DNA of 64,000 nt, taken from contig NZ_OY776222.1 of the NCBI RefSeq assembly GCF_963675395.1, forward strand, positions 558,001-622,000, given 5' to 3'. Shown here in pieces: positions 7,852-16,706 of the stretch. This stretch comes from an uncultured Vibrio sp. GTDB taxonomy: Bacteria > Pseudomonadota > Gammaproteobacteria > Enterobacterales > Vibrionaceae. The notes beneath the pieces are model-generated. The model saw only the letters and a list, made by a program, of their open reading frames with translations, did no database searches and was not told the DNA's origin. The position numbers were made by a program, and so were the translations under genes. Position 1 is the first letter of the stretch; each line of letters begins with the position of its first letter.

Positions 7852-9846
7852 ATGGACAACAATAATCAACAAAGTGTTAGGAGAGGGCGATGTAAGTTGA
7901 TGACAGCACCATCAGCAGGTCGTTATCCATTAGCTTTAGGGGCGAATTTTAATACTGCCGCTAAAATGCAGATGAAAATACTTGGGGCAGTTAAGTCGGG
8001 AATCATGCCCCTTCCAGGGCGAATTAAACAAACTCACTTAGTGGCAGCATTAGCAACGCTGAGTTTAAGTAGCGGTGCTCAAGCAGACACAGTCCCGAAC
8101 CAAACTCTAAAATCTGAAAGCAAATCACCGAACGTGTTAATGATCGTAGCAGACGATCTTGGTTACTCAGATATTGGTGCGTTTGGTAGTGAAATTGATA
8201 CTCCGAATATCGATAGTCTCGTCAGCCAAGGGCGTATTTTGACAAATTTTCATACCGCTGCAGTGAGCTCGCCAACGAGAGCCAGTTTGCTTACTGGCGT
8301 TGATCACCATCTTGCTGGTATTGGAAATATGGCCGAAGTGGTCGGATTAAACATCACTATGAATAATCCTGTTGGTGCTCCTTGGGGACCTTCTAACCAC
8401 TATGATTTTGATAGCATCCCGCAGGGCTATAAAGGGCACCTGAGTGAGAACGCTGTTACTATGCCACGCCTATTAGCGGACAACGGCTACCATACCTATA
8501 TGGTGGGTAAGTGGCATCTTGGTTATGACGTCAAAGCACCAGATAAAAGTCACAAACTTTGGTTCCGCATTAATCCCAATCAGCTGCCTTTTAAGAGGGG
8601 GTTCCAAAAAACATTTACTCTAGTTGATGGTGGCGGCTCACATTTTTCGCCTCCTGATGGGCAGCCTCCAACACCGTTTGATATGTCGTGGTATACAGAA
8701 AACGGTAAGCTATTTCCTGCAAAAGGTTTACCTAAGGATTTCTATTCTACAGATTTTTATACCAATAAGTTGATTGAGTACATTGATGCTGGCAAAGACG
8801 ACGGAAAACCGTTTTTTGCTTATGCAGCCTACACCGCGCCACATTGGCCACTACATGCACCTGAACAAGACATTGCTGCTCAAAAGGGCAAATACAATGA
8901 AGGCTATGAAGTTGTCCGTCAGCAACGCATCGAACGTATGAAAAAGCTCGGTATTATTCCGGCCGATATGCCTATTGCTAAAGAAATTAAGAGCATTGCA
9001 CAAGGAGGAGCCGGGCCCAAACTCTGGAGTGAACTCAGTCCGAATGAACGTGCGTTAGAGGCACGTAAGATGGAAGTGTATGCCGCAATGGTAAGTAACC
9101 TAGATAGAAACATCGGGCGACTAATACAACATCTGAAATCTATTGATGAATACGAGAATACCATGATTGTATTTATGTCAGATAATGGCGCAGAAGGTGA
9201 TCCCGCATTTGCACCTAAAATTCCAGGAACAAAAATGGATAATTCTCTCGACAATATTGGTCGACCGGGTTCAGGCGTAACGTATGGCCTACGTTGGGCC
9301 GAAGTGAGTGCCGCGCCATTCCGTTTATTTAAAGGCTACACCGGAGCAGAAGGGGCAACTTCGTCACCGCTTGTTATTAAGATGAATAAGCAAACTGAAC
9401 AGTACCCGAATACTAATGCCCGGATTCAAGTCACGGATATTATGCCCACTATTCTGGCCGCCGCTCGGGTTAGTTTGCCAGGCGATACTTATCAGGGAAG
9501 AGCAATTCATGCGCTCGAAGGGGTTTCTTTCTTAGATAAGCTTCAGTCTCCTAACCGTTTTGATTCCATTCATGATCAAGATAAAGCATTGGCTGATGAA
9601 CTGATGGGCAATAGTTATGTTGTTAAAGGTGACTGGAAGCTGAGCATGCAAGCGGGTTGGACTCGAAAACCTAAGTTGCGTGAAGATGTGCCTCTACGAT
9701 TGTTTAACTTAACCCAGGATAGAGGGGAAACAAATGATCTATCCTCTAAACATCCAAATATTACCGCAGAATTAAAAGAAGAGTTCCACAACTATGTAGA
9801 GCGAGTAAAAGTTGTACAGCAAAGTTTCTCATATGGTGGTAGATAA
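7852..9846 (+). CDS. Periplasmic sulfatase (arylsulfatase type), serine-type active site
   Basis: This 664-residue sulfatase hydrolyses sulfate esters. VADDLGYSDIG gives the first metal ligands and GKWHLG the conserved Lys/His. The formylglycine motif reads S-S-P-T-R (Ser139, codon AGC at 8266-8268) instead of C-x-P-x-R, so it is a Ser-type enzyme needing an anaerobic-type maturase, and one is encoded at 23360. A hydrophobic segment ending GAQA|D (about residue 77) looks like a signal peptide with an unusually long N-terminal extension. The ATG at 8005 would give a normal signal peptide but lacks a ribosome site, which 7852 has. The substrate is unknown; length and motifs fit arylsulfatase A/AtsA relatives. 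Confidence 0.9.
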   Translation: MDNNNQQSVRRGRCKLMTAPSAGRYPLALGANFNTAAKMQMKILGAVKSGIMPLPGRIKQTHLVAALATLSLSSGAQADTVPNQTLKSESKSPNVLMIVADDLGYSDIGAFGSEIDTPNIDSLVSQGRILTNFHTAAVSSPTRASLLTGVDHHLAGIGNMAEVVGLNITMNNPVGAPWGPSNHYDFDSIPQGYKGHLSENAVTMPRLLADNGYHTYMVGKWHLGYDVKAPDKSHKLWFRINPNQLPFKRGFQKTFTLVDGGGSHFSPPDGQPPTPFDMSWYTENGKLFPAKGLPKDFYSTDFYTNKLIEYIDAGKDDGKPFFAYAAYTAPHWPLHAPEQDIAAQKGKYNEGYEVVRQQRIERMKKLGIIPADMPIAKEIKSIAQGGAGPKLWSELSPNERALEARKMEVYAAMVSNLDRNIGRLIQHLKSIDEYENTMIVFMSDNGAEGDPAFAPKIPGTKMDNSLDNIGRPGSGVTYGLRWAEVSAAPFRLFKGYTGAEGATSSPLVIKMNKQTEQYPNTNARIQVTDIMPTILAAARVSLPGDTYQGRAIHALEGVSFLDKLQSPNRFDSIHDQDKALADELMGNSYVVKGDWKLSMQAGWTRKPKLREDVPLRLFNLTQDRGETNDLSSKHPNITAELKEEFHNYVERVKVVQQSFSYGGR

Positions 9847-9848
9847 CT

Positions 9849-9889
9849 AAAAAAGTCTGGCATTGATATAATCAATGCCAGACTTTTTT
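9849..9889. terminator. Bidirectional terminator between sulfatase and LysR genes
   Basis: A perfect 19-bp stem (AAAAAAGTCTGGCATTGAT with its complement) and a 3-base loop, with A and T runs at either end. It serves both the sulfatase gene and the convergent LysR gene ending at 9895. Confidence 0.92.
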
Positions 9890-9894
9890 AAAAT

Positions 9895-10866
9895 TTATTT
9901 TAATTCTTCTATTTCTTTATCCATTTCTTTTACTGAGTCAAGAAGAGACTTTCTCAACCATAATAAACCTGGATCTTTGTCTTTATATTCATGCCATTGA
10001 ATACATTGTTTCATCTTTGGAATATCAAATGGAAGTTTGTGTATTTTTATAGGTAAGATAGTAGAAAGTTTTTTTGCTAATCGAGCATGTACAGTTGCTA
10101 TATTTTCTGAACCAATAACTAACGATGGCATCGAAGTGAAACTATAAGTTGTTGCTACAATATTTAATTTTAAACCAAACTTACTTTCAATAACTCGCTC
10201 TAGGTAATCGTTATTGTTTAATTTGTTCAATCCAATTCTTTCACTAAATACTTTTTTGTCTACTGTTGGTCGCATCGCGATATGACCAGCATTGGTATAT
10301 TTTTCTTTTGTCATTTCTCCTAGTGAAATATTGCTGTGTTTCCAACTGATACAAACATATTCTTCCTCAAATAGAACTTCACTTGGATGTTGGCTAGAAA
10401 CGAATATTTCTGGAATAATTAATAAATCGGCCTCACCTTTTTCTAAGCTCTCATTTGGTGAGGAACTTTGCGCCAAAAATTGAAAGTAGGCTTTACTCGA
10501 TTGTTTGGCGGCTAGTTCCATCAGGTGAGGTACCAAGATTGTTTGGGTATAATCAGAACACAAAATACTGAACAGTCGATTGGTGTCCTTAGGATCAAAA
10601 ATTGGGTTGACTAATATATTTGTTTCTATATTAATCAATGAATTACGCACATGTTTTTTAAGGTTTTCTCCTAGCGGAGTGACCACCATCTTCCGCCCGA
10701 TTTGTGTAAGTAGATCATCATTAAAATATTCCCTTAATCTTGCCAATGAACTACTCATTGCAGACGGGCTCATATTGAGCTTTTCCGCACTTTTTGTAAT
10801 GCTTTTCTCGTTCAATAGCGTATCAAGCGCTACTAATAAATTTAAATCAAACTTGTTAAATCTCAT
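9895..10866 (-). CDS. LysR family regulator, NodD-like N-terminus
   Basis: The 323-residue protein begins MRFNKFDLNLLVALDTLL, the opening usual for NodD/LinR/SyrM-type LysR regulators, with the HTH at about residues 20-45 (SITKSAEKLNMSPSAMSSSL). A TTG-started extension of six residues is possible, but the ATG at 10866 gives the canonical start. It is noticeably richer in Asn, Lys and AT codons than the genes around it, which suggests separate origin. It is divergent from the DUF1302 gene and convergent with the sulfatase gene, so it is the likely controller of one or both. NodD-type regulators often sense aromatic compounds. Confidence 0.85.
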   Translation of the reverse strand: MRFNKFDLNLLVALDTLLNEKSITKSAEKLNMSPSAMSSSLARLREYFNDDLLTQIGRKMVVTPLGENLKKHVRNSLINIETNILVNPIFDPKDTNRLFSILCSDYTQTILVPHLMELAAKQSSKAYFQFLAQSSSPNESLEKGEADLLIIPEIFVSSQHPSEVLFEEEYVCISWKHSNISLGEMTKEKYTNAGHIAMRPTVDKKVFSERIGLNKLNNNDYLERVIESKFGLKLNIVATTYSFTSMPSLVIGSENIATVHARLAKKLSTILPIKIHKLPFDIPKMKQCIQWHEYKDKDPGLLWLRKSLLDSVKEMDKEIEELK

Positions 10867-11351
10867 TGTCTCACCGTTATGCAATAGGAGTAAGTTATTG
10901 CCTTCTATTTTTTATAAATTATCTTTTTACTTTATCAAAGAGTGACTTTGTTTACTGTGATCTTTCGCTTTTAGAATTGATTGTATGAGTAATTGACAAT
11001 TTAAAGATTAAATATTTGATAGAGATCACTGTTGAGTATTTATGTAATTTAATTACAAAATGGTGTGATTGAACTCATTTAATTTTTTATTTTCTATTTC
11101 ATGATTACAATTGCGCATAACTTAGTATGCTAGTTCTGTCATTTTTGAAGTTTTAATGATTGTTTTTTGTATGTTAATAATATGTTTCTGAATTATCGAA
11201 TGCTCGATTAGATTAAATTGATTTTACCGATTTATTTATTTTTACTAAATTGATTGTGTTTCTGTTTGATTATTTTGATCGCTTTTCAGTATCACTGTTT
11301 TTTCTCATGAACAGAACGATAAAATAAAAAATTATAAGGGTGGCATCAAAA
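10867..11351. other. AT-rich divergent promoter region
   Basis: About 485 bp without genes. It must hold promoters for the LysR gene (left) and the 13-kb catabolic operon (right). A dyad ATCGA-ATGC-TCGAT at 11194-11207 is a candidate LysR box. TGTGA-N6-TCATT at 11064-11079 resembles half of a CRP site. Neither is firm. Confidence 0.45.
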
Positions 11352-12959
11352 ATGAAAAGGACGAGATTTATTCATTCAATACCGTTTAAGTTAACGGCGC
11401 TGGCAGTTTTATGTAGTTCAAATAGTGTTTTAGCATTTCAAATTAACACCTCGAACTCCGACTTGATGGTGCAATTTGATAATACGGTTAAATACAGTAC
11501 TGCTTACCGCTTGGAAGATCCTTCAGATTTATTAACCAGCTCACCCAATCAGGATGATGGTAACAATAACTTTGATAAAGGTTTTGTATCAAATCGATTC
11601 GACTTGCTGTCAGAACTGGACATTGCATACAAAGATATGGGCGTACGTATCAGTGGTGCCGCTTGGTACGATTTTGTTTACAACCAAGACACTGATAACT
11701 CGAGTATGACGTCGAACCATCTGCCCGCGAACGAGTTTTCTGATTCAACTCGAGATGTAATGGGACGAAAAGCAGAATTACTAGATGCGTTCGTTTATGC
11801 AAGAGTGCCAGTTCATAACAATATGACCGCGACCATTCGAGCAGGCAGATACTCACTGATTTGGGGAGAAAGCCTGTTTTATGGCACGAATGGTATCGCG
11901 GGTGGTCAAGCACCAATGGATGTAGTGAAGCTTCAGTCTGTGCCTAACTCTCAGTTTAAAGAAGTGGTTCGTCCGACAGGTAAAATCTCGTTCAGTTTAC
12001 CTTTAACCGAAACACTTTCGTTTGATGCCTATTGGGGATTTGAATGGGAAGAGAGCCGTTTACAACCTGCTGGCGCCTATCTTTCCACAGGAGATACTCT
12101 GGGTGGTGAGCGAGTGATAGCGGGCCCAGGTGTACAGTTTGATCGTATCGGTGATATGGAAGGTTCAGACTCGGGTCAATATGGTGCTCAGCTACGCTGG
12201 ACGAGCTACGACCTAGATGCTGATTTTGGTTTATACGCGATTCGTTATAACGCGAATACACCGAGCAATATTTACTTCAAGTTAGATCAGACGTTTACCC
12301 CTAGTGAATACCAATGGGCTTATCACGATGGCATTGAAGCTTATGCCGTCAGTATGGCTAAGAGTATTGGTATATGGAGTCTCGCGGGGGAAATGTCATA
12401 CCGAAACAATGCGCCGCTTGCCAGTTCGAGTGCTTCTATTACTCCGATGAGTCCTGACTATGACAACGATAAAACCCCTGGTTATTCATTAGGTGAAACG
12501 GCGCACATCAACTTTAACTGGCTAGCAAGCTTGGGTCCGAGTTTTATCTCTGATGAAGCCAGCTTTTTAGGCGAAATTGCTTGGAATAGGCGTCTAAGCG
12601 TCGACGAGAATGCACAGATGCTTAATCCTAATTCCGACCGTGACGCGACGTCATTCCGTTTGGTGTATAGCCCGACCTATCGTCAACTTTTTAGTGGTTT
12701 GGATGTCTCTCCGGTGATTGGCTACAACCACACATGGGGTAACTCTTCTGCTGTTGGGCCTTCTTTCGGTATTGATGGGGGCGGTGACATCAATTTAGGC
12801 GTTAAAGCGCTTTATCTTAATCAATGGAAGTTTTCACTAAGTTATATCAGTTACTTAGGTGATGAAGGCAACTACTTGGATGACAATCGAGATCCGCAAT
12901 ATAAGCAAGCATTAAAAGACCGCGATTTTATAGCGATGTCGGTCAGCACTACATTCTAA
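11352..12959 (+). CDS. DUF1302 family outer-membrane beta-barrel protein
   Basis: This 535-residue protein has a signal peptide (cleavage near VLA|FQINT), alternating amphipathic strands throughout and a C-terminal Phe, all typical of an outer-membrane barrel. Segments such as RAGRYSLIWGESLFYGTNGIAGGQAP and the ending FIAMSVSTTF fit the DUF1302 family (seen in parts). Members commonly neighbour DUF1329, YCF48 and RND genes in aromatic or hydrophobic-compound degraders, as here. It may pass a hydrophobic substrate across the outer membrane. The ATG at 11352 is favoured by AAGGGTGG ahead of it. Confidence 0.82.
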   Translation: MKRTRFIHSIPFKLTALAVLCSSNSVLAFQINTSNSDLMVQFDNTVKYSTAYRLEDPSDLLTSSPNQDDGNNNFDKGFVSNRFDLLSELDIAYKDMGVRISGAAWYDFVYNQDTDNSSMTSNHLPANEFSDSTRDVMGRKAELLDAFVYARVPVHNNMTATIRAGRYSLIWGESLFYGTNGIAGGQAPMDVVKLQSVPNSQFKEVVRPTGKISFSLPLTETLSFDAYWGFEWEESRLQPAGAYLSTGDTLGGERVIAGPGVQFDRIGDMEGSDSGQYGAQLRWTSYDLDADFGLYAIRYNANTPSNIYFKLDQTFTPSEYQWAYHDGIEAYAVSMAKSIGIWSLAGEMSYRNNAPLASSSASITPMSPDYDNDKTPGYSLGETAHINFNWLASLGPSFISDEASFLGEIAWNRRLSVDENAQMLNPNSDRDATSFRLVYSPTYRQLFSGLDVSPVIGYNHTWGNSSAVGPSFGIDGGGDINLGVKALYLNQWKFSLSYISYLGDEGNYLDDNRDPQYKQALKDRDFIAMSVSTTF

Positions 12960-12969
12960 GGAGAGAACG

Positions 12970-14331
12970 ATGATGGGCAATTTTAGAAAAGCGAGCGTTC
13001 CGGTATGGGTCACTGTGGCTATCTTTGGGACACTATGCGGTAGCAGTTGGGCGCAGGTGACGGTCGAAGAGGCCGCTCGACTCAATAGTGATTTAACGCC
13101 TTTTGGTGCTGAGCGAGCGGGTAACGCAGATGGCTCTATCCCTGAGTGGACTGGTGATCTGGCTAAGTCGCCGGCTGAACCGCAAGGAAACAAAAGACCG
13201 AACCCTTTTAAAGATGAGAAACCGCTTTATACCGTGAACGCGCTGAACATGGAACAGTATGCCGATAAGCTGACCGATGGTGTGAAAGCGATGCTTAAAA
13301 AGTACCCGGACACATACAAATTAAACGTATACCCGACGCACCGAACTGCTTCGGCACCACAGTGGGTTTATGACAATACCGCAAAAAATGCAGTTAACGC
13401 CACGATGGATGGCGACATGATCCATGGCGCCTACGGTGGTATTCCGTTTCCTCTTCCTAAAAATGGTCTGGAAGCCATTAACAATCATCGCCTGGCATGG
13501 CGAGGCGCAAGCTGGGAAGCCAAGATCACTCAGTATCAGATTACTGCCAATGGCGACCAGGTATTAACTACCGATGGTGTATTAAAGCAAAACATGCCTT
13601 ATTACTTCCAGGATAAAGATCCGGAGGATTTTGATGGTTATTTCTGGGAAGTAAACCTAGAGAACTTCGGTCCGCCAATTCGTGCCGGTGAGCGCATTGT
13701 AGGTCGCACCAATATCGATGCAGATAAATCGGCAGCCTATGTTTACTTAACCGGACAGAGAAGGGTAAGAAAACTGCCGAATGCCTGTTGTGATACACCG
13801 ACTCCGGCTTCTGCAGGACTGATGTCTTTCGATGAACTGTCAGTGTTCTCAGGACGGACCGATCGCTTTAACTGGAAGCTACTCGGCAAGAAAGAGATGC
13901 TGGTACCTTACAACCAAAATGGCTTCTTAGAGTACTCCGATCAAGAGGCAATTGCGGGTAACCACCTTAATCCAGAAGCAGTGAGATGGGAGCTACACCG
14001 AGTTTGGGCTGTAGAAGCGACGTTAAAAGATGGCATGAGACACCAAGCTCCGCGAAGCGTGTATTACCTGGATGAAGATGGCTGGACTGCGTTACTTGCT
14101 GACCGCTGGGATGCAAACGGCCAACTGTGGAGGACGCTATGGATGTTTAACTATGTGATGCCTGATTTTCCAGGCACAGTTCAGCAAACGTTCGGTTATT
14201 ACAATCTGCTGTCTGGTGAGGCGTATATATCTAACCTGTTTAATGACGAAGATAAATATCATATTCCGAGTAAACGTTGGCCGACCAATATTTTTACTGG
14301 GCAGGGTCTAGCTGCACAAGGGGTTCGTTAA
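12970..14331 (+). CDS. DUF1329 family periplasmic protein
   Basis: A 453-residue secreted protein (signal peptide ending near SSWA|QVTVEEAARL) with the DUF1329 features: GAERAGNADGSIPEW at the N-terminus, Trp- and Tyr-rich middle strands and a final domain with NYVMPDFPGT. The family has a LolB-like fold and is thought to carry lipid-like ligands, but its job is not established. It follows the DUF1302 gene by 10 bp with AAGGAGAG, and the two are usually encoded together. I infer that they form one envelope pathway with the YCF48 and RND proteins downstream. Confidence 0.82.
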   Translation: MMGNFRKASVPVWVTVAIFGTLCGSSWAQVTVEEAARLNSDLTPFGAERAGNADGSIPEWTGDLAKSPAEPQGNKRPNPFKDEKPLYTVNALNMEQYADKLTDGVKAMLKKYPDTYKLNVYPTHRTASAPQWVYDNTAKNAVNATMDGDMIHGAYGGIPFPLPKNGLEAINNHRLAWRGASWEAKITQYQITANGDQVLTTDGVLKQNMPYYFQDKDPEDFDGYFWEVNLENFGPPIRAGERIVGRTNIDADKSAAYVYLTGQRRVRKLPNACCDTPTPASAGLMSFDELSVFSGRTDRFNWKLLGKKEMLVPYNQNGFLEYSDQEAIAGNHLNPEAVRWELHRVWAVEATLKDGMRHQAPRSVYYLDEDGWTALLADRWDANGQLWRTLWMFNYVMPDFPGTVQQTFGYYNLLSGEAYISNLFNDEDKYHIPSKRWPTNIFTGQGLAAQGVR

Positions 14332-14420
14332 CTACTTCAATAATAGATAGCCAAAGCCTATCTGGCTATCTATTCAACATTACAAATCTTTTACTTAGGA
14401 ATGACTCAAAAGGAGTGAGT

Positions 14421-15578
14421 ATGTTTCGTTATTTTCCTACCAATTACCCTTGGGATTTGTCGATTAATTTGGCCCTGGAAATGGGGGCTAAAATTGGCGA
14501 AGTCGAAGAAATGTGTGCCCCGCTAAAAGAAGCGGCTGATGCGAAAGACTCGGCGGGTTCTAAAGCGTTTAGAGACAGTTGGGAGCGAATGGGCGACAAG
14601 CTTTGCCAACTGGCAAAAGAAGATGAATCACTGGGAAGAATGATTTCTGCGGGTGATAAATATGGTCGAGCCGCTACGTACTACATTACGGCGGAACGCC
14701 TTCAAGGTCATAACTCACCAGGCAGGATTAACCTCTACGACAAATTTTTGCAGACATTTTTGCGTGGGATCGACCTTGCACGAGAAAACTGCCAGCGAGT
14801 GGAAATTCCTTATGAAGGCAACCACTTGTCAGCACTCTACGTTAAAGCAGAAGGTGTTACTGGAAAGGCTCCAATTCTTGTGCAGGTAAATGGCCTAGAT
14901 TCGACCAAAGAGATGAAATACCGCGTTGGATTGCCTCAGTGGTTGGCAAAGCGAGGAGTGTCATCGTTAATCGTTGATCAACCGGGTACGGGAGAAGCAC
15001 TTCGATTGCAAGGCTTAACTGCACGTTACGATAGCGAGCATTGGGCGAGTAAAGTGGTTGATTGGCTAGAAGAACAAGATGAAGTCGATTCAAGTCGTAT
15101 TGGGATGGAAGGGGTTTCATTGGGTGGTTACTACTGCCCACGAGCGGTTGCGTTTGAACCTCGCTTTGCGTGCGGGGTGGTATGGGGAGCAAACCATGAC
15201 TGGCGTGATGTACAAAAACGCCGTTTAGAAAAAGAGGGCAATTTCCCTGTACCACATTATTGGGAGCACGTGCGTTGGGTATGGGGTGCGAAAGACATGG
15301 ATGAGTTGTTTTCGATTGTTGAAAACGTGCATCTAGATGGCGTGATCGAGAAAATTAAAGTGCCCTTTTTGGTGACTCATGGTGAAAAGGACTCGCAAAT
15401 CCCTCTGAAGTGGGCACACCGAACTTATGAGCAACTCACAAACTGTCCAAAACGTGAACTGAAGATCTTTACTGAAAAAGAAGGTGGAGTTCAGCACTCT
15501 AGCTTTGATAACTCAGCGAACGCGGGGGCGTATATCGCTGATTGGGTTGCCGAAGCTTTACAAGGCCGCACAGCCTAA
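14421..15578 (+). CDS. Alpha/beta hydrolase, pseudooxynicotine-hydrolase/FrsA-like
   Basis: A 385-residue hydrolase: an all-helical N-terminal cap (residues 1-130), then an alpha/beta core. Candidate catalytic residues are Ser in GMEGVSLGGYY (about 232), Asp in THGEKDSQIP (about 320) and His in GGVQHSS (about 355). This layout matches the family of 2,6-dihydroxypseudooxynicotine hydrolase, which cleaves C-C bonds of diketone-like side chains or ring-fission products. The start at 14421 has AAAGGAGTG before it; a longer upstream frame runs back into the DUF1329 gene and is unlikely. In this operon a role in cleaving a ring-fission or side-chain ketone is plausible. Confidence 0.82.
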   Translation: MFRYFPTNYPWDLSINLALEMGAKIGEVEEMCAPLKEAADAKDSAGSKAFRDSWERMGDKLCQLAKEDESLGRMISAGDKYGRAATYYITAERLQGHNSPGRINLYDKFLQTFLRGIDLARENCQRVEIPYEGNHLSALYVKAEGVTGKAPILVQVNGLDSTKEMKYRVGLPQWLAKRGVSSLIVDQPGTGEALRLQGLTARYDSEHWASKVVDWLEEQDEVDSSRIGMEGVSLGGYYCPRAVAFEPRFACGVVWGANHDWRDVQKRRLEKEGNFPVPHYWEHVRWVWGAKDMDELFSIVENVHLDGVIEKIKVPFLVTHGEKDSQIPLKWAHRTYEQLTNCPKRELKIFTEKEGGVQHSSFDNSANAGAYIADWVAEALQGRTA

Positions 15579-15600
15579 GAAAAAACATAAGGATAGTGAT

Positions 15601-16551
15601 ATGAAAATTACCGGATTAGAAACGATCTTATTTGCTGTAGAAGACGTAGCTGCGTGCAGTCAGTTTTTGATTGATTACGGTTTGATACCTGTGGATGTGA
15701 CGAATAGCGGTGGCCGTTTTGAAGCACTAGATGGAACAGGTGTCGAGTTGGCACATGTGTCAGATGACAGCTTACCACCGAGTGTTCACCCAGGTTGCAT
15801 GATGCGCAAAACAGTAATGGGTGTTGCGGATGAGCAGGCGCTGCAAGCAATCGCCTTGGAGTTAGAGCAAGACCGCGAAGTCGTTACTTTGCCAAATGGC
15901 TCTATCGAATCCATCGATGACAGTGGTTTTGTGATTGGTTTTCAACTGAGTGTGCGTAAGCCGCTAAAATTAGATGCAGAAATTGTGAATGCGCCAGGGG
16001 TAGAAATAAGCCGTGAAATCAACAAAATTGGTGTAGACGTCGATGCGGAAATCCGTCCACGTACCTTATCTCATATTGTTTACTTTGTGCCTGATCCAGT
16101 TAAGGCAGAAGCGTTTTATGTCAATCGATTGGGCTTCCGATGTACAGACCGATTTGAAGGTGTAGGACCATTCTTACAGCCTGAAGGGAACCTCGACCAT
16201 CACACTCATTTCCTAATTGGTGCGCCACCATTTATGCAGAATGTTGAGCACTTCACGTTCCATTTTGGTGGGCCAACAGAAGTGATGCAAAACGGTTCAA
16301 GATTTATTGAAAAGGGTCACCAGGCATTCTGGGGGCCCGGTCGCCACATCATGGGTTCTAACTGGTTCTGGTACTTCAAAAGTCCGTTTGGTTGCCATAT
16401 TGAAATGGACGCCGATATGGATTTGCACGACGACAGTTGGGAAGCGCGTTCATTCCCGATGGGCGCCGATGCTTCGCAAGCATTTTTGCTTCGATACCGT
16501 GACAAATGGTCGCCAGGTCCACAGTCACCAGAATTAGGTGACTACGCATAA
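15601..16551 (+). CDS. VOC superfamily protein, extradiol-dioxygenase-like
   Basis: This 316-residue protein has two vicinal-oxygen-chelate modules (about 1-125 and 155-300). The second keeps candidate metal ligands: His in LSHIVYFVPD, His in EHFTFHFGG and Glu in GCHIEMDADMD. That spacing is that of type I extradiol ring-cleavage dioxygenases, which open catechols beside the diol. The start at 15601 is supported by AAGGATAG; the longer frame overlaps the hydrolase gene. Only 22 bp separate it from the hydrolase. A glyoxalase-like or hydroxyphenylpyruvate-type reaction is the alternative. Confidence 0.8.
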   Translation: MKITGLETILFAVEDVAACSQFLIDYGLIPVDVTNSGGRFEALDGTGVELAHVSDDSLPPSVHPGCMMRKTVMGVADEQALQAIALELEQDREVVTLPNGSIESIDDSGFVIGFQLSVRKPLKLDAEIVNAPGVEISREINKIGVDVDAEIRPRTLSHIVYFVPDPVKAEAFYVNRLGFRCTDRFEGVGPFLQPEGNLDHHTHFLIGAPPFMQNVEHFTFHFGGPTEVMQNGSRFIEKGHQAFWGPGRHIMGSNWFWYFKSPFGCHIEMDADMDLHDDSWEARSFPMGADASQAFLLRYRDKWSPGPQSPELGDYA

Positions 16552-16590
16552 CGCCTGACTAAACATGTATGTCGATGCTGATATGCCATG

Positions 16591-16622
16591 GCCGAGTATT
16601 CATCGAGCGGTGAATGCTCGGC
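16591..16622 (+). other. Intercistronic hairpin
   Basis: GCCGAGTATTCA pairs with TGAATGCTCGGC (one G-T pair) around an 8-base loop, without a T-run. It may be an mRNA-processing or attenuation element within the operon. The ATG at 16614 lies inside its stem, which argues against that ATG as the start of the next gene. Confidence 0.5.
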
Positions 16623-16706
16623 AAGATAGGTTATAAACGAATTTGTATAACGTTGTCACTGAAGGATTGCAGGGCAACATCAAGGGCTATGTGGGGGAAT
16701 TGCAGC

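Noticed and set aside
11064..11079. TGTGA-N6-TCATT resembling a CRP site before the DUF1302 gene
   Set aside because: The second half matches TCACA poorly, and AT-rich DNA gives such partial matches by chance.
16614..16706. N-terminal extension of the YCF48 protein from ATG 16614
   Set aside because: The ATG lies inside a strong hairpin stem, lacks a ribosome site, and the encoded residues do not look like a signal peptide.
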